Source: Deinococcus soli (ex Cha et al. 2016)
GTDB lineage: Bacteria > Deinococcota > Deinococci > Deinococcales > Deinococcaceae
Assembly (NCBI RefSeq): GCF_001007995.1
Contig: NZ_CP011389.1
Coordinates: forward strand, 2,263,501 to 2,327,500
DNA length: 64,000 nucleotides
Reading direction: 5' to 3'
Positions 31,989-40,873 of this stretch are shown here, in pieces (the first letter of the stretch is position 1; each line of letters starts with the position of its first letter). Position numbers and translations under genes: made by a program. Below the pieces are notes generated by a model that was given only the letters and a program-made list of their open reading frames with translations, searched no databases and had not been told where the DNA came from.

Positions 31989-34958
31989 ATGACGCAATTC
32001 AGCTCCAGAGGTTCTGCCCGGACAACGGTGCCGCGCGCGTTGCCCTCCGAGGTCATCCGCGTGGACGCACTGGCGCAACTTTCTGTTCCGGACCGTCCTG
32101 GAGTTGTCCTGCTGGCCCCGAGTGGCTACGGCAAGACCACACTGCTCGCGCAGTACGCGCGCAACACCACCCGGCCGGTCGTGTGGCTGTCACTTGGCCC
32201 GGGCGATGAGGACACTGCCGTCTTCCGCAAGAACCTCTGCCAGGCATTTCACGTGGCGTGTGGCGTCCTCCCGACGGACCCCACCGGGGCACTGCTGGAT
32301 GTCATGGACCGCATCCTCGAACAGATGCCAACCGATGGGCCGGGCGTCGACATCGTGCTTGACCGGGCCGAGCACGTCACCCAGACCCACGGGGCGTTCC
32401 TGGCAGCCCTGATTGACCTGCTGCCGGAAGGGTACCGGGTGCTGATCGCCACGTACGATTCCCAGGGGTTCCCGCTGGCGCGGCTGGTGGCATCCGGGCA
32501 CGTGAGCGTCCTGACGACCGAGCACCTGCGCTTCACCGATCAGGAGACGGCCATCTTCCTCCAGGCGCATGACCGCGGACAGGACGTTGCGCAGCTGATG
32601 GTGAGCAGCGAGGGCTGGCCGGTCAGCATCGCCCTGAGCCTGCTCGAATCCACGGCTCAGGTGGACATCAATCAACTCCTGCATGACGCCCTGACCCCAC
32701 TGCCGACCGAGGTACTGGCAGCGTTGCCTGACCTCGCGCTGTTTGATGAATGGAGTGATGACCTGTCGGATGTTCTGGGGCGTCCTCTGCCCCCCGAGTG
32801 GCTGACCACGCTGCGCCGCGCCGGGCTGCCCCTCACACCTCTGGGTCGGGGGCTGTACCGACCGCACCGCCTGCTGCTGAATCTGCTGGAGCGTCAGTTG
32901 CAGCGCCTGCCGGACCGTAACCGTCAGGCCCACCTGTTACGGGCCCAGATGGCTGCGCAGGACCACGACCTGTCCACCGCTCTGCGCCACGCCCGGCGCG
33001 CTGAACGGCCGGACCTGATGGAAGCCTACGCGCGGGATCTGTTTCCCGCACTGCGGGTCCAGCTGGATTTCACCCTCCTCAATGAACTGGCTGGGCTGCA
33101 CCCGGGCCGCGCGCCTGACTGGTGGCTGGAACTCCAGGCAGTCGCGCAACTTGAAACCGGGCAGGGCGAGGCAGGCCTGAGCCTGCTGCACACCATGCTG
33201 AACGCCCGGCAGCTGTCCGGGGTGGGCTTCGCCGCTCTTGCGCTGCACGCCGCGCGTCAGGGGAATTTTGAGGGACAGCTCACGCACGCCCAGGCAGGTC
33301 TTGACGTGGCGGACGGCACCGTGCGGACCGCGCTTGCCATGCAGCTCGCTTCTGCATTCATCTCGCTGGAGCGGTTTGCGGATGGTGAACAGGTCACCGA
33401 TGATCTGATCCGGCAGGCGCGGGCGCAGGGGGACGACCTGACTGAAGCGAACGTGCTCAGCATGCACCAGTACACGCTGTTGATGCAGCGCCGCTGGATG
33501 GAACGCGAAGAGGTGCTGCGCCGCGCCCGCAGCATCCTCCAGGCGCATGGGCAGCGCCGAAGGGCCCTGCAGATCGATACGGAGTGGGCGCAGGTGCTGA
33601 TCGAACAGGGGCAGCACGACGAGGCCGCCGCTCTCCTGACCGAGTGCATTGAACTGGCCCTGCGCACGCAACCAATCCACCTGCCCACCCTGTATCAGGC
33701 ACTTGCCCGGCTGAAACTCATCCGCGGTGACCGGGACGGCGCTGCCCATTCCCTGGCCAACGCCCGCGATGTGATGCGCTCCCTGAACCTGCCGGTGCTC
33801 CTGCCCTTCCTTCATGCCAGTCACTTCGACCTGCATGGCAGCGCGGCTGACCTTGAACGGGCCGATCAGGCCTACGCGCAGCTCCGTGACGCAGCCCAGC
33901 GGCCCATTTTCCGCCGCCACCTGCTGCCTCTGTTCGAGGGACTGCACGCCCTGGATCACCGTCAGGCCGACGCAGCCCGCGCCGCCCTGAGCGCCGCCAC
34001 GCGCGACTGCGTGGACCGCACGCACGCCGCACGCGCCCAGACCCTGCTCCTGGCCCTGGACGCCCAGCAGGGCCAGCTGAGCCGCGCCGCCCTGGACGCC
34101 AGCCGGCACACCCTTCAGGCCCTTGACGTCCCGAGCGTCACCTACGCCGATCAGCGCCATCTGAGTGCGCTGCGCGCTTACCTCGCGGCGCACTGCCCTG
34201 AACACCCCCTGGCCGGGCAGGCCGCCGCACCCACCGCGCTGCCCGATCCGGTGTCAGTGGGCCTGCGGGTCGAGGTGGGCAGGAAGATTGAGTTGTGGGC
34301 CGGCGATCAACCGGTCAAATTGCCCCTCGCCAAGGCCGGAGAGCTGCTGCTGTGGCTGCTCTGGCACGGCCGGGGGACACTGCACGACATCCTGAATGAC
34401 CTGTGGGACGGGTCGCGCGACCCCAAACACCACGAGTATTTCCGCGTGGTGGTGCGCCGCCTGCGGCAGACCCTCAAAGATGCGCTCGGGTTCCCCGGCG
34501 ATCCCCTGCCCTACGCGCAGGGCGCCTACGCCCTGCAACCCGAACTGAATGTCGCCCTGAACCTGCGCGCCGCCCAGGACGCCGCCCGGAACGGCGATCC
34601 GGCCCAACTGTTACGCCTGCACGTGGACGCCCTGGCCACCGACCTGACCTCCGACTGGTTCGAGGCGATCCGAGACAGCCTTCGCCAGGACCAGCTGTAT
34701 GCCCTTGGGGAGATCGAGGGCCGCATTTCCATGAACGACCCAGGCCTCGCCGTGACCCTCATGAAACAGGCCGTGCGCGCCCAACCTGCAGACGCCGAAA
34801 CGCACCTGGCCCTGATCCGGGTTCTGCTGCGGCATGAACCGTCCAGTGCCCCCAGCGCCTTTCAGGCCTACCGCCTCATGCTCGAACGTGAGTACGGGGA
34901 GGTCCCCTCGCGCGAGGTCCTGAGCCGCTTCCGTGACCTCGGTCTGATCACCGCCTGA
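31989..34958 (+). CDS. Large ATPase/TPR/BTAD transcriptional regulator
   Basis: A 989-residue cytoplasmic protein with three parts. Residues 1 to about 330 form a MalT/STAND-like ATPase, with P-loop LAPSGYGKTTLLAQYA (about 42-57). Residues 330-740 are helical repeats of TPR type. Residues about 755-989 contain a winged-helix segment (AKAGELLLWLLWHGRGTLHD, then VVVRRLRQTLKDALG) followed by a bacterial transcriptional activation domain (BTAD), ending AFQAYRLMLEREYGEVPS. SARP proteins usually carry the DNA-binding and BTAD part at the N-terminus; here it is at the C-terminus. It is divergent from the lanthipeptide operon and most likely controls it. The ATPase and repeats may sense a small molecule or peptide. 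Confidence 0.88.
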   Translation: MTQFSSRGSARTTVPRALPSEVIRVDALAQLSVPDRPGVVLLAPSGYGKTTLLAQYARNTTRPVVWLSLGPGDEDTAVFRKNLCQAFHVACGVLPTDPTGALLDVMDRILEQMPTDGPGVDIVLDRAEHVTQTHGAFLAALIDLLPEGYRVLIATYDSQGFPLARLVASGHVSVLTTEHLRFTDQETAIFLQAHDRGQDVAQLMVSSEGWPVSIALSLLESTAQVDINQLLHDALTPLPTEVLAALPDLALFDEWSDDLSDVLGRPLPPEWLTTLRRAGLPLTPLGRGLYRPHRLLLNLLERQLQRLPDRNRQAHLLRAQMAAQDHDLSTALRHARRAERPDLMEAYARDLFPALRVQLDFTLLNELAGLHPGRAPDWWLELQAVAQLETGQGEAGLSLLHTMLNARQLSGVGFAALALHAARQGNFEGQLTHAQAGLDVADGTVRTALAMQLASAFISLERFADGEQVTDDLIRQARAQGDDLTEANVLSMHQYTLLMQRRWMEREEVLRRARSILQAHGQRRRALQIDTEWAQVLIEQGQHDEAAALLTECIELALRTQPIHLPTLYQALARLKLIRGDRDGAAHSLANARDVMRSLNLPVLLPFLHASHFDLHGSAADLERADQAYAQLRDAAQRPIFRRHLLPLFEGLHALDHRQADAARAALSAATRDCVDRTHAARAQTLLLALDAQQGQLSRAALDASRHTLQALDVPSVTYADQRHLSALRAYLAAHCPEHPLAGQAAAPTALPDPVSVGLRVEVGRKIELWAGDQPVKLPLAKAGELLLWLLWHGRGTLHDILNDLWDGSRDPKHHEYFRVVVRRLRQTLKDALGFPGDPLPYAQGAYALQPELNVALNLRAAQDAARNGDPAQLLRLHVDALATDLTSDWFEAIRDSLRQDQLYALGEIEGRISMNDPGLAVTLMKQAVRAQPADAETHLALIRVLLRHEPSSAPSAFQAYRLMLEREYGEVPSREVLSRFRDLGLITA

Positions 34959-35092
34959 CGGCGGATCACATGGGTGCCCTGGGTCATCCGCTGGCCGCTG
35001 CGTGCGCGGGACAGCCTGGGAATCACACGCCTTCCCAGCTGATTCCCACCCCCCTGCGTACCATCCGGACATCTCAGCCAAGGAGCGAACCC

Positions 35093-35377
35093 ATGAACAA
35101 GCTGAACACCCTGAAGGCCCTCTGTTTCATCCTCCCCTCCGTCGCCACGCTCGCCTTCAATCCTGTTCAGCCGGTCCCGGTCACCACGGTCCCTGTCGCT
35201 TCCGAAGTCCCTGCCCCCTCCTGGCCGCCGATCGGCTGGCCCAGCGGAAGCCTCACCCAACATCCCCGCGCCGACCAGGCGCCCACTCCACTCCTCACGT
35301 CCACGGACACCCCGACGTCGTGGCCGCCGATCGGGTGGTGCAGCGGAGGCGTTCTATGCACGACGACCAACGGCTGA
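35093..35377 (+). CDS. Predicted secreted repeat peptide of the lanthipeptide island
   Basis: A 94-residue protein with an N-terminal signal-like segment (MNKLNTLKALCFILPSVATL) and a Pro/Val/Thr-rich body. A motif occurs twice: APSWPPIGWPSGS in the middle and TSWPPIGWCSGG near the end. The last part, WCSGGVLCTTTNG, has two Cys and several Ser/Thr and could be a modified or disulfide-bonded core. ATG 35093 is preceded by AGGAG. I do not recognise the family. Its place just after the regulator suggests a secreted signal or second peptide product sensed by or linked with that regulator, which is inference. It overlaps the next gene by 22 nt. Confidence 0.65.
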   Translation: MNKLNTLKALCFILPSVATLAFNPVQPVPVTTVPVASEVPAPSWPPIGWPSGSLTQHPRADQAPTPLLTSTDTPTSWPPIGWCSGGVLCTTTNG

Positions 35378-35619
35378 AACAGCTGACTGGCATCTGCGAT
35401 GTGGTGCGGCAGAGCATCCGCACGGCCCACCGCACGCAGCTGTCCACCTTCAATGACTTGCTCACCGCCCTTAGCCAGTCCACCACGGAAGGGGAGGCAG
35501 TGGGGGTCATCGAAGCCCTGAATCACCTGCTTGACCGGCACGGCGGCGACGAGTACATCGTCGCCCGCGCGTACCTCAACCAGCTCCGGCACGATTTCGA
35601 CTACGCCGACGACAGGTGA
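35356..35619 (+). CDS. Small helical protein coupled to the secreted repeat peptide
   Basis: An 87-residue, mostly helical and charged protein of unknown function (MHDDQRLKQLTGICDVVRQS at the start, LNQLRHDFDYADDR at the end). GGAGG lies 6 nt before ATG 35356, and the gene begins inside the preceding one in another frame, so translation is probably coupled. No signal peptide or membrane span is seen. It could be a partner, chaperone or immunity protein for the peptide encoded just before. That is speculative. Confidence 0.6.
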   Translation: MHDDQRLKQLTGICDVVRQSIRTAHRTQLSTFNDLLTALSQSTTEGEAVGVIEALNHLLDRHGGDEYIVARAYLNQLRHDFDYADDR

Positions 35620-36108
35620 CCTCCACAGTGGCGCGGAGGTCACCGACCCTGTGGTCCGGACCGTTGAGGACCGCGGCATCTGGCCCCTGCTCAGGTCAGG
35701 TTCATCACAGCGGTGTCCAGGTCCACCCTGGGGCCAACAGCGCGCCCCTCAAGTCCACGTCCAACCGCTCCTTCTTGAGCTCCTCGCTCTGCTCTGCGGG
35801 TCCGTTTGATTCAGAGGTCTCAGGGGACCCCCTCCAGACCTCTGAATTCTGCGGTTAGGACCTGCCGGGCATGTCTGGTGACCGGGGCGCGCTCGCCTGC
35901 CCGAATCTGCAGGTCGTCCAGAAACGCCTGGTGCATTCCGGCGCGGCTGTCCTCCGGCCATGGGCCCTGACCGTCTGCTGGGAGTGCTCCGCGCACGACC
36001 GGAACACTGACCGGCCTTGAGGGGGACGCTCCTGTTCCGTCGGCGCGACCTCGCCAGCTGACCTCTTGTGAAAGACAAGCTCCGGCGAACGCTGGGGACT
36101 GCTGCCGT
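35620..36108. other. 489-bp non-coding gap holding a dispersed repeat
   Basis: Between the 87-residue gene and the macrodomain gene. The only structure I see is the dispersed repeat copy B (35707-35856). Reading frames here are short and not gene-like. The gap marks the right edge of the lanthipeptide island. Confidence 0.6.
35707..35856 (+). repeat. Dispersed MITE-like repeat, copy B
   Basis: About 150 bp matching copies A and C: ACAGCGGTGTCCAG at the left, GGGGCCAACAGCGCGCCCCT and CCAACCGCTC in the middle. The right part has a perfect 12-bp hairpin, ATTCAGAGGTCT (35809-35820) with AGACCTCTGAAT (35836-35847). The right terminal repeat is degenerate. Confidence 0.75.
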
Positions 36109-36720
36109 TCAGAGGTCCGCGCGGGTCAGCTGCACGTGCCAGAGCTTCGCGTCCTGCAGCGTGGACAGCTCCGGCGTGCGGCCCAGCACCGCCGCGTCGT
36201 ACGCGGCGCGCATCTGCCGGGCGCACACGTCCGGCGCCATGCGGCCAATCGCGGTGCCCAGTCCCGGGCACGACACCCGCCGGATGGGTGACCCGCCCGA
36301 CGCGTTGTGCGCCTGCACTGCTAGCAGCGCCGCCCGGAATGCCAGGAACGCATTCGGCGTACCGGACACATCCGCCGGGACGCGCATGGTCGGCGCGCAG
36401 ATCAGGTGCGGCCACACCGCGTCCAGCGTCGGGACGACGAACGCCTGCCCGACCAGCAGCTCCCCGTGAAAGTCCCGGCGGATGCGCTCTTGCACGCGCG
36501 CCTGCAAGTGCCACCCGAACTGCTCACTGAATACCAGATCGATCCCGCCGTCCATGAACCCGAAACTGTTCGCGGGGCTGACCAGCGCGTCCGCCTCATC
36601 CTGAAAGATGTCCCCCAGTTGCACGCGCACCTGCTCCACACCCGCGAAATGCGCCGCCCAGGCGTCCACGACCGCCGGATTGCAATCACGAAGGTCGAAG
36701 CGGACGTCTGCGAAATTCAT
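36109..36720 (-). CDS. Macrodomain protein
   Basis: A 203-residue single macrodomain, a fold that binds or hydrolyses ADP-ribose and its derivatives. The ligand-binding loop is ALVSPANSFGFMDGGIDLVF (compare the family's NA-N--GGG-- region), and the second phosphate loop is RVSCPGLGTAIGRMAP. Length is that of a stand-alone macrodomain. The gene starts 3 nt after the nadV stop, so the two form an operon. This links it with NAD+ turnover, perhaps processing ADP-ribose released when NAD+ is consumed, for example during DNA repair. Substrate is not shown by sequence. Confidence 0.9.
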   Translation of the reverse strand: MNFADVRFDLRDCNPAVVDAWAAHFAGVEQVRVQLGDIFQDEADALVSPANSFGFMDGGIDLVFSEQFGWHLQARVQERIRRDFHGELLVGQAFVVPTLDAVWPHLICAPTMRVPADVSGTPNAFLAFRAALLAVQAHNASGGSPIRRVSCPGLGTAIGRMAPDVCARQMRAAYDAAVLGRTPELSTLQDAKLWHVQLTRADL

Positions 36721-36723
36721 GGC

Positions 36724-38112
36724 TTATCCACGTCCCCGGATCGTCTCCAGCGTGTCGCGGACGATCAGTTCGCCGTCTTTGTACACGGTGCGCATGAGGC
36801 TGCCGGGAAAGTCGGTGTCGAAGGTCTTGTATGCCTTCGTGACCATGCGGCCGCCTTCCTGCACGAGGTCGAGGACGCCGTCCTTGCTGCGTTTGCCGGG
36901 GTCGGTGACGGGGTCCTTGTAGATGCCGCGGTACGCGCCGTCGATGAGGCCCGCGCTGGCTTTGTACGCGAAGCGCTGGGTGTCGCGGTCGACTTTCTGG
37001 AGGAGGGCGCCGCCCATGCCGAAGGAGACGTTCTCGGCGCTGTAGCCGTCCACGTCGAGGTTGTCGAGGATCTGGCGGATGGTCTGCTCGTCGATGCCGT
37101 CACCCTGGATGACGCGGACGTGGTTGAGGACCTTGTAGCCCCTGCTGTTGGTGGTGGTGCCGTACTTGGCGGCCAGGGCGTTCACGGCGAGGCGGACCAT
37201 GGCGGGTGGTTCGCCGCTGTCGGGCCGGACGACCAGGGTGCCGCCCGAGGCGATGACGTCGGCCTTGAGTTCCTCGCCCCAGAGGGTGTTGATGGCGTTC
37301 TTGAGGTCGTAGCTGTCGCTGACGACGGCGTAGATGCTGCCGGGGCGGCTGAACTGGGTGATCATGTTGCGGTACGCGTCGACCTCGTGTTCCTTGCCCC
37401 AGGACGTGATGGTGCTGTGCTCGGCGGCGGGGATGCTGAACGCGGCGATGTCGGCGCCGTAGTGGTTGCGGGCGACGCGCAGGGCTTCCAGCGTGTCGCT
37501 GCCCTGGAAGTTGATGAGGTGCGCGAGGCCGCCGATGCCGGCGCTCTCGCGGCTGCTGACGCCGCGGCTGCCGAAGTCGTGCAGTTTGAACGGGAGTTCC
37601 TCGGCGGCGCGGTCGCTGGTCTTTTCGAGGGCGGCGCGGATGATCTCGCGGATGTGCCAGCTCTGCGTGGCGACGGTGGTGGGGTACCAGACGCGCATGA
37701 GCATCGTCTCGAACCATCCGACCAGCCAGGGGAGTTCGGGGTCGGTGTTCGTGCAGCTCAGGAGGACGTTGTGGATGGGTACCAGGGTACCCTCGGGCAC
37801 GGCGCGGACTTCCAGGGGCAGCTTGCCGCCGTGGACGTTCACGACCCGCATCCAGCCGTCAAAAGGGAAGGGTTCGCCGTGCGCCTCGATGAGGGCGCGG
37901 GCCTCCTCGACCATGTCGGCGGTGACGCGGGTGGTCAGGTAGCGGTCGAGGATGTACTGCAACCCGAAGAAGCGGGTCTGGGGGTACTTGCCGCCGCGAC
38001 TTTCCAAGTAGGAGAAGAGGCGGGTGGTGCCTTTCGGGTACTGCAGGAAGTGGCTGCTCTTGTAGCTGTCGGTGTCGAGGATGATGTTGCGGTCGTTCAG
38101 GGGAATGGTCAT
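36724..38112 (-). CDS. nadV: Nicotinamide phosphoribosyltransferase
   Basis: A 462-residue NAMPT/NadV enzyme that makes nicotinamide mononucleotide from nicotinamide and PRPP, the first step of the two-step NAD+ salvage route. The N-terminus NIILDTDSYKSSHFLQYPKG is the family signature (TDSYK-SH--QYP). Further conserved parts are HDFGSRGVSSRESAGIGGLA, which carries the active-site segment, and IQGDGIDEQTI. Human NAMPT is 491 residues, so the size fits. ATG 38112 is set by AGGAGG 6 nt upstream and the family start; the longer frame crosses the operator. It heads an operon with the macrodomain gene. Confidence 0.95.
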   Translation of the reverse strand: MTIPLNDRNIILDTDSYKSSHFLQYPKGTTRLFSYLESRGGKYPQTRFFGLQYILDRYLTTRVTADMVEEARALIEAHGEPFPFDGWMRVVNVHGGKLPLEVRAVPEGTLVPIHNVLLSCTNTDPELPWLVGWFETMLMRVWYPTTVATQSWHIREIIRAALEKTSDRAAEELPFKLHDFGSRGVSSRESAGIGGLAHLINFQGSDTLEALRVARNHYGADIAAFSIPAAEHSTITSWGKEHEVDAYRNMITQFSRPGSIYAVVSDSYDLKNAINTLWGEELKADVIASGGTLVVRPDSGEPPAMVRLAVNALAAKYGTTTNSRGYKVLNHVRVIQGDGIDEQTIRQILDNLDVDGYSAENVSFGMGGALLQKVDRDTQRFAYKASAGLIDGAYRGIYKDPVTDPGKRSKDGVLDLVQEGGRMVTKAYKTFDTDFPGSLMRTVYKDGELIVRDTLETIRGRG

Positions 38113-38142
38113 GGGGTGCCTCCTATGGTGCAACCTCTTGTA

Positions 38143-38183
38143 TGACTCATAATCTAAAAATCTATTATGAAAACTATGAGTCA
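38143..38183. promoter_or_regulatory. Inverted-repeat operator upstream of nadV
   Basis: A perfect 9-bp inverted repeat, TGACTCATA (38143-38151) and TATGAGTCA (38175-38183), with an AT-rich 23-bp spacer that holds a second inner repeat, ATAAT (38149-38153) and ATTAT (38164-38168). The block is strikingly AT-rich for this genome. It ends 31 bp upstream of the nadV ATG and contains TTGACT reading toward nadV. It is likely a repressor site for NAD salvage; the regulator is unknown and not encoded nearby. Confidence 0.65.
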
Positions 38184-38344
38184 ATGCGGAGGCGAGGTTC
38201 AGACAGTCGTGACCTCCCAGCCTCCTGGATGGATTCGCCGGATTGAGGCTGTACCCGACGCCATTTACCTGAGTCTGGACAGGCGTGGGGAGGGGTGCGA
38301 AGTCCTTCACGCCCACCTGCTGACCGCGCGTTTATCATTCCTTC

Positions 38345-40852
38345 ATGCCCGCGCGCCGCTCTGCGACCGTCATGCTCCTCACGGCCCTCCTGACCGCCTG
38401 CGGCTCGGGTTCCGGCGGCAGCGGCACCACCCCCGTCCCCACGCCGACGCCCACCCCGGCCCCCACGCCAACCCCAGCCCCGGCGCCCACCCAGCCGGGC
38501 GTGAACTGGAGCGACCCCGCCACCTGGGGCGGCACCCTGCCCACCGCCGGTCAGAAGGTCACCCTGCCCGCCGGGAAACGCGTGCTGCTGGACACCACCC
38601 CGCCCGACCTGGGCGGCCTGACCATCCCCACCGGCAGCGTGCTGGAATTCGACGACCGCGCCGACCGCACCCTGCGCGCCGAGTGGATCATGGTGCACGG
38701 CGAACTGCGCATCGGCAGTGAGGCGAAGCCCTTCACGCACCACGCCGAGATCCTCCTGACGAACAAGGCCCCCGGCGAGGACGTCATGGGCATGGGCGAC
38801 CGCGTGCTGGGCGTCATGGACGGCACCCTGGACCTCCACGGGCAACCCCGCCTCGCCTGGACGCGCCTGAACGCCACCGCCCGCCGGGGCAGCAGCACCC
38901 TGACGCTGGACCGCGCGCCCGACTGGCAGCCCGGCGACAGCCTCACGCTGACGGGCACCGACTTCAACCCGGCCCAGACCGAGCAGGTCACCGTGCAGCG
39001 CGTCAGCGGCAGCGCCGTCACCCTCGCCTCGCCCCTGAAGTACACGCACTGGGGCGACCCGATCACCGTCGCGGGCCTGGGCGTGAACGAACGGGCCGAG
39101 GTGGGCCTCCTGACCCGCAACGTCGTCGTGGCTGCCACGGACGACGCCGCGCAGACTGGCGTGGGCGCGCACGTCATGATCATGGGCAACAGCACCGCCC
39201 GCATCGAGGGCGCGGAATTCTCCCGCGTCGGGCAGCTGAACACCCTGCGCCGCTACCCCGTGCACTTCCACCAGCTGGGCAGCGCCCCCGCCTCCTACCT
39301 GCGGGGCAGCAGCGTCCACGAGTCGTACAACCGCTGCGTGGTCGTGCACGGCACCCGTGACCTGCGCGTGCAGGACAACGTCACCTTCGACAACATCGGC
39401 CACTGCATCTTTCTGGAAGACGGCGACGAGACGGGCAACACCCTCAGCGGGAACCTCGTCACGCGCGTCAAGGCGCCCGACGCCAAACAGGGGCAGACGC
39501 CGCTGCTCGACAGCGACAAACGCCCCGCCGGGTACTGGATCACCCACCCTGCCAACACCGTCAGGAACAACGTGGCTGCCGGGGTGGACGGCAGCGGCTT
39601 CTGGCTCGCGTTCCCCGAACACCCCACCGGCCTCGCCGCCGCCAGGACCGACATCTGGCCCCGCCGCACCCCCCTGGGGGACTTCAGCGGCAACGTGGCC
39701 CACAGCACCGACCGCGGCCTGAACCTCGATAACGGCCCGAAAGCGGACGGCACCACCGAGGTCACGTACTACGCGCCCGTCACCACGCCCAGCGACCCCA
39801 AGAGCGCGCCCGTCACCGCCACCCTGAGTGACTTCACCGCGTACAAGAACCGCGACCACGGCGTGTGGCTGCGCGGGAAGAGCCACGTCCTGCTGAACGC
39901 CACCCTCGCCGACAACGGCGTCGGCGCGACCTTCGCCAGCGACGACAGCACCCTCCGGGGCGGCACCCTCATCGGCGAGACGGCCAACCTCGGCCAGCCC
40001 GACAGCTGGGAACCCACCGGCACCGGCGGCCGCGCCCTCCCACGCCCCTGGGACCCCAGCTTCCCCATCCGCGGCTACCAGTTCTACGACGGGCACGTCA
40101 CCATCGACGGCGCCACCCTCGCCGGATTCACACCCGACACCACCCGGCAGGCCAGCGGCCTCGGGTACCTCACGAAGAACGCCTTCAGCCTCGTCCCCAC
40201 CAACAACGCCCTGAACCTCCGCTGGGCCGACGCCAGCCCCCGCGTGTACTTCCCGGCCGCGCAACCCGACAAGGACGGCGACAAGGCCGCCACGTTCCTC
40301 GACACCGACGGCACCGTCACCGGGACGGCCGGACTGACCGTCACCGCCAGCCCCCTCCTGAAAGGCGCGCCCGACTGCACCCCCAACGCTGGCTGGAACG
40401 CCAGCACCTGCCCCGGCGCGTACACCCGCCTGTGGCTCCAGGACGTTCGCGGCGGCAAGCTCGCCCCCGTCACCGTGACCGGCCCGCACGGCACCGTCAG
40501 CCTCACCGGGACGCCGGGCAGCTTCACCAGTTTCAGCACCAGCGCCCGACTGAACCAGACCTACACCCTGACGCCCAGCGCCGCCAGCCCCCACCTGCGC
40601 CTCGGCCTTCAGAACCGCCAGCCCGGCGACACCCTGACCGTCACGCTGCCCGCCGCCACCGAACCCCGCATCTACCGCGACTGGTGGATCGACAACCGCA
40701 ACCTCCTGAAGAAAGTTACCCCCGCCGCCCTGCCGGGCACCACCGGCGACAGCTACGCCTACGAGAACGGGCAGCTCACCCTGAAACTCGTCGTGCAGGC
40801 CAGCCGGGACTATGCCCAGGTGGAGATCTGCACGACCGACCTGTGCAAGTAA
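38345..40852 (+). CDS. G8-domain, CEMIP/TMEM2-like beta-helix lipoprotein
   Basis: An 835-residue envelope protein. A lipobox LLTALLTAC (Cys about residue 19) and a Pro/Thr-rich spacer (about 30-50) put it on the cell surface. Residues about 50-170 look like a G8 domain (WSDPATWGGTLPTAGQKVTL, then GSVLEFDDRADRTLRAEWIM). A parallel beta-helix follows, with LRRYPVHFHQLGSAPASYLR, the YPVHFH-L motif shared with animal CEMIP and TMEM2, and SSVHESYNRCVVVHGT. Those animal proteins take part in hyaluronan breakdown, but bacterial homologues are uncharacterised. It may bind or cleave a polysaccharide. TATCAT lies 6 nt before the ATG. Confidence 0.82.
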   Translation: MPARRSATVMLLTALLTACGSGSGGSGTTPVPTPTPTPAPTPTPAPAPTQPGVNWSDPATWGGTLPTAGQKVTLPAGKRVLLDTTPPDLGGLTIPTGSVLEFDDRADRTLRAEWIMVHGELRIGSEAKPFTHHAEILLTNKAPGEDVMGMGDRVLGVMDGTLDLHGQPRLAWTRLNATARRGSSTLTLDRAPDWQPGDSLTLTGTDFNPAQTEQVTVQRVSGSAVTLASPLKYTHWGDPITVAGLGVNERAEVGLLTRNVVVAATDDAAQTGVGAHVMIMGNSTARIEGAEFSRVGQLNTLRRYPVHFHQLGSAPASYLRGSSVHESYNRCVVVHGTRDLRVQDNVTFDNIGHCIFLEDGDETGNTLSGNLVTRVKAPDAKQGQTPLLDSDKRPAGYWITHPANTVRNNVAAGVDGSGFWLAFPEHPTGLAAARTDIWPRRTPLGDFSGNVAHSTDRGLNLDNGPKADGTTEVTYYAPVTTPSDPKSAPVTATLSDFTAYKNRDHGVWLRGKSHVLLNATLADNGVGATFASDDSTLRGGTLIGETANLGQPDSWEPTGTGGRALPRPWDPSFPIRGYQFYDGHVTIDGATLAGFTPDTTRQASGLGYLTKNAFSLVPTNNALNLRWADASPRVYFPAAQPDKDGDKAATFLDTDGTVTGTAGLTVTASPLLKGAPDCTPNAGWNASTCPGAYTRLWLQDVRGGKLAPVTVTGPHGTVSLTGTPGSFTSFSTSARLNQTYTLTPSAASPHLRLGLQNRQPGDTLTVTLPAATEPRIYRDWWIDNRNLLKKVTPAALPGTTGDSYAYENGQLTLKLVVQASRDYAQVEICTTDLCK

Positions 40853-40873
40853 GAGGTGGGGCGCTCGCAGCCC

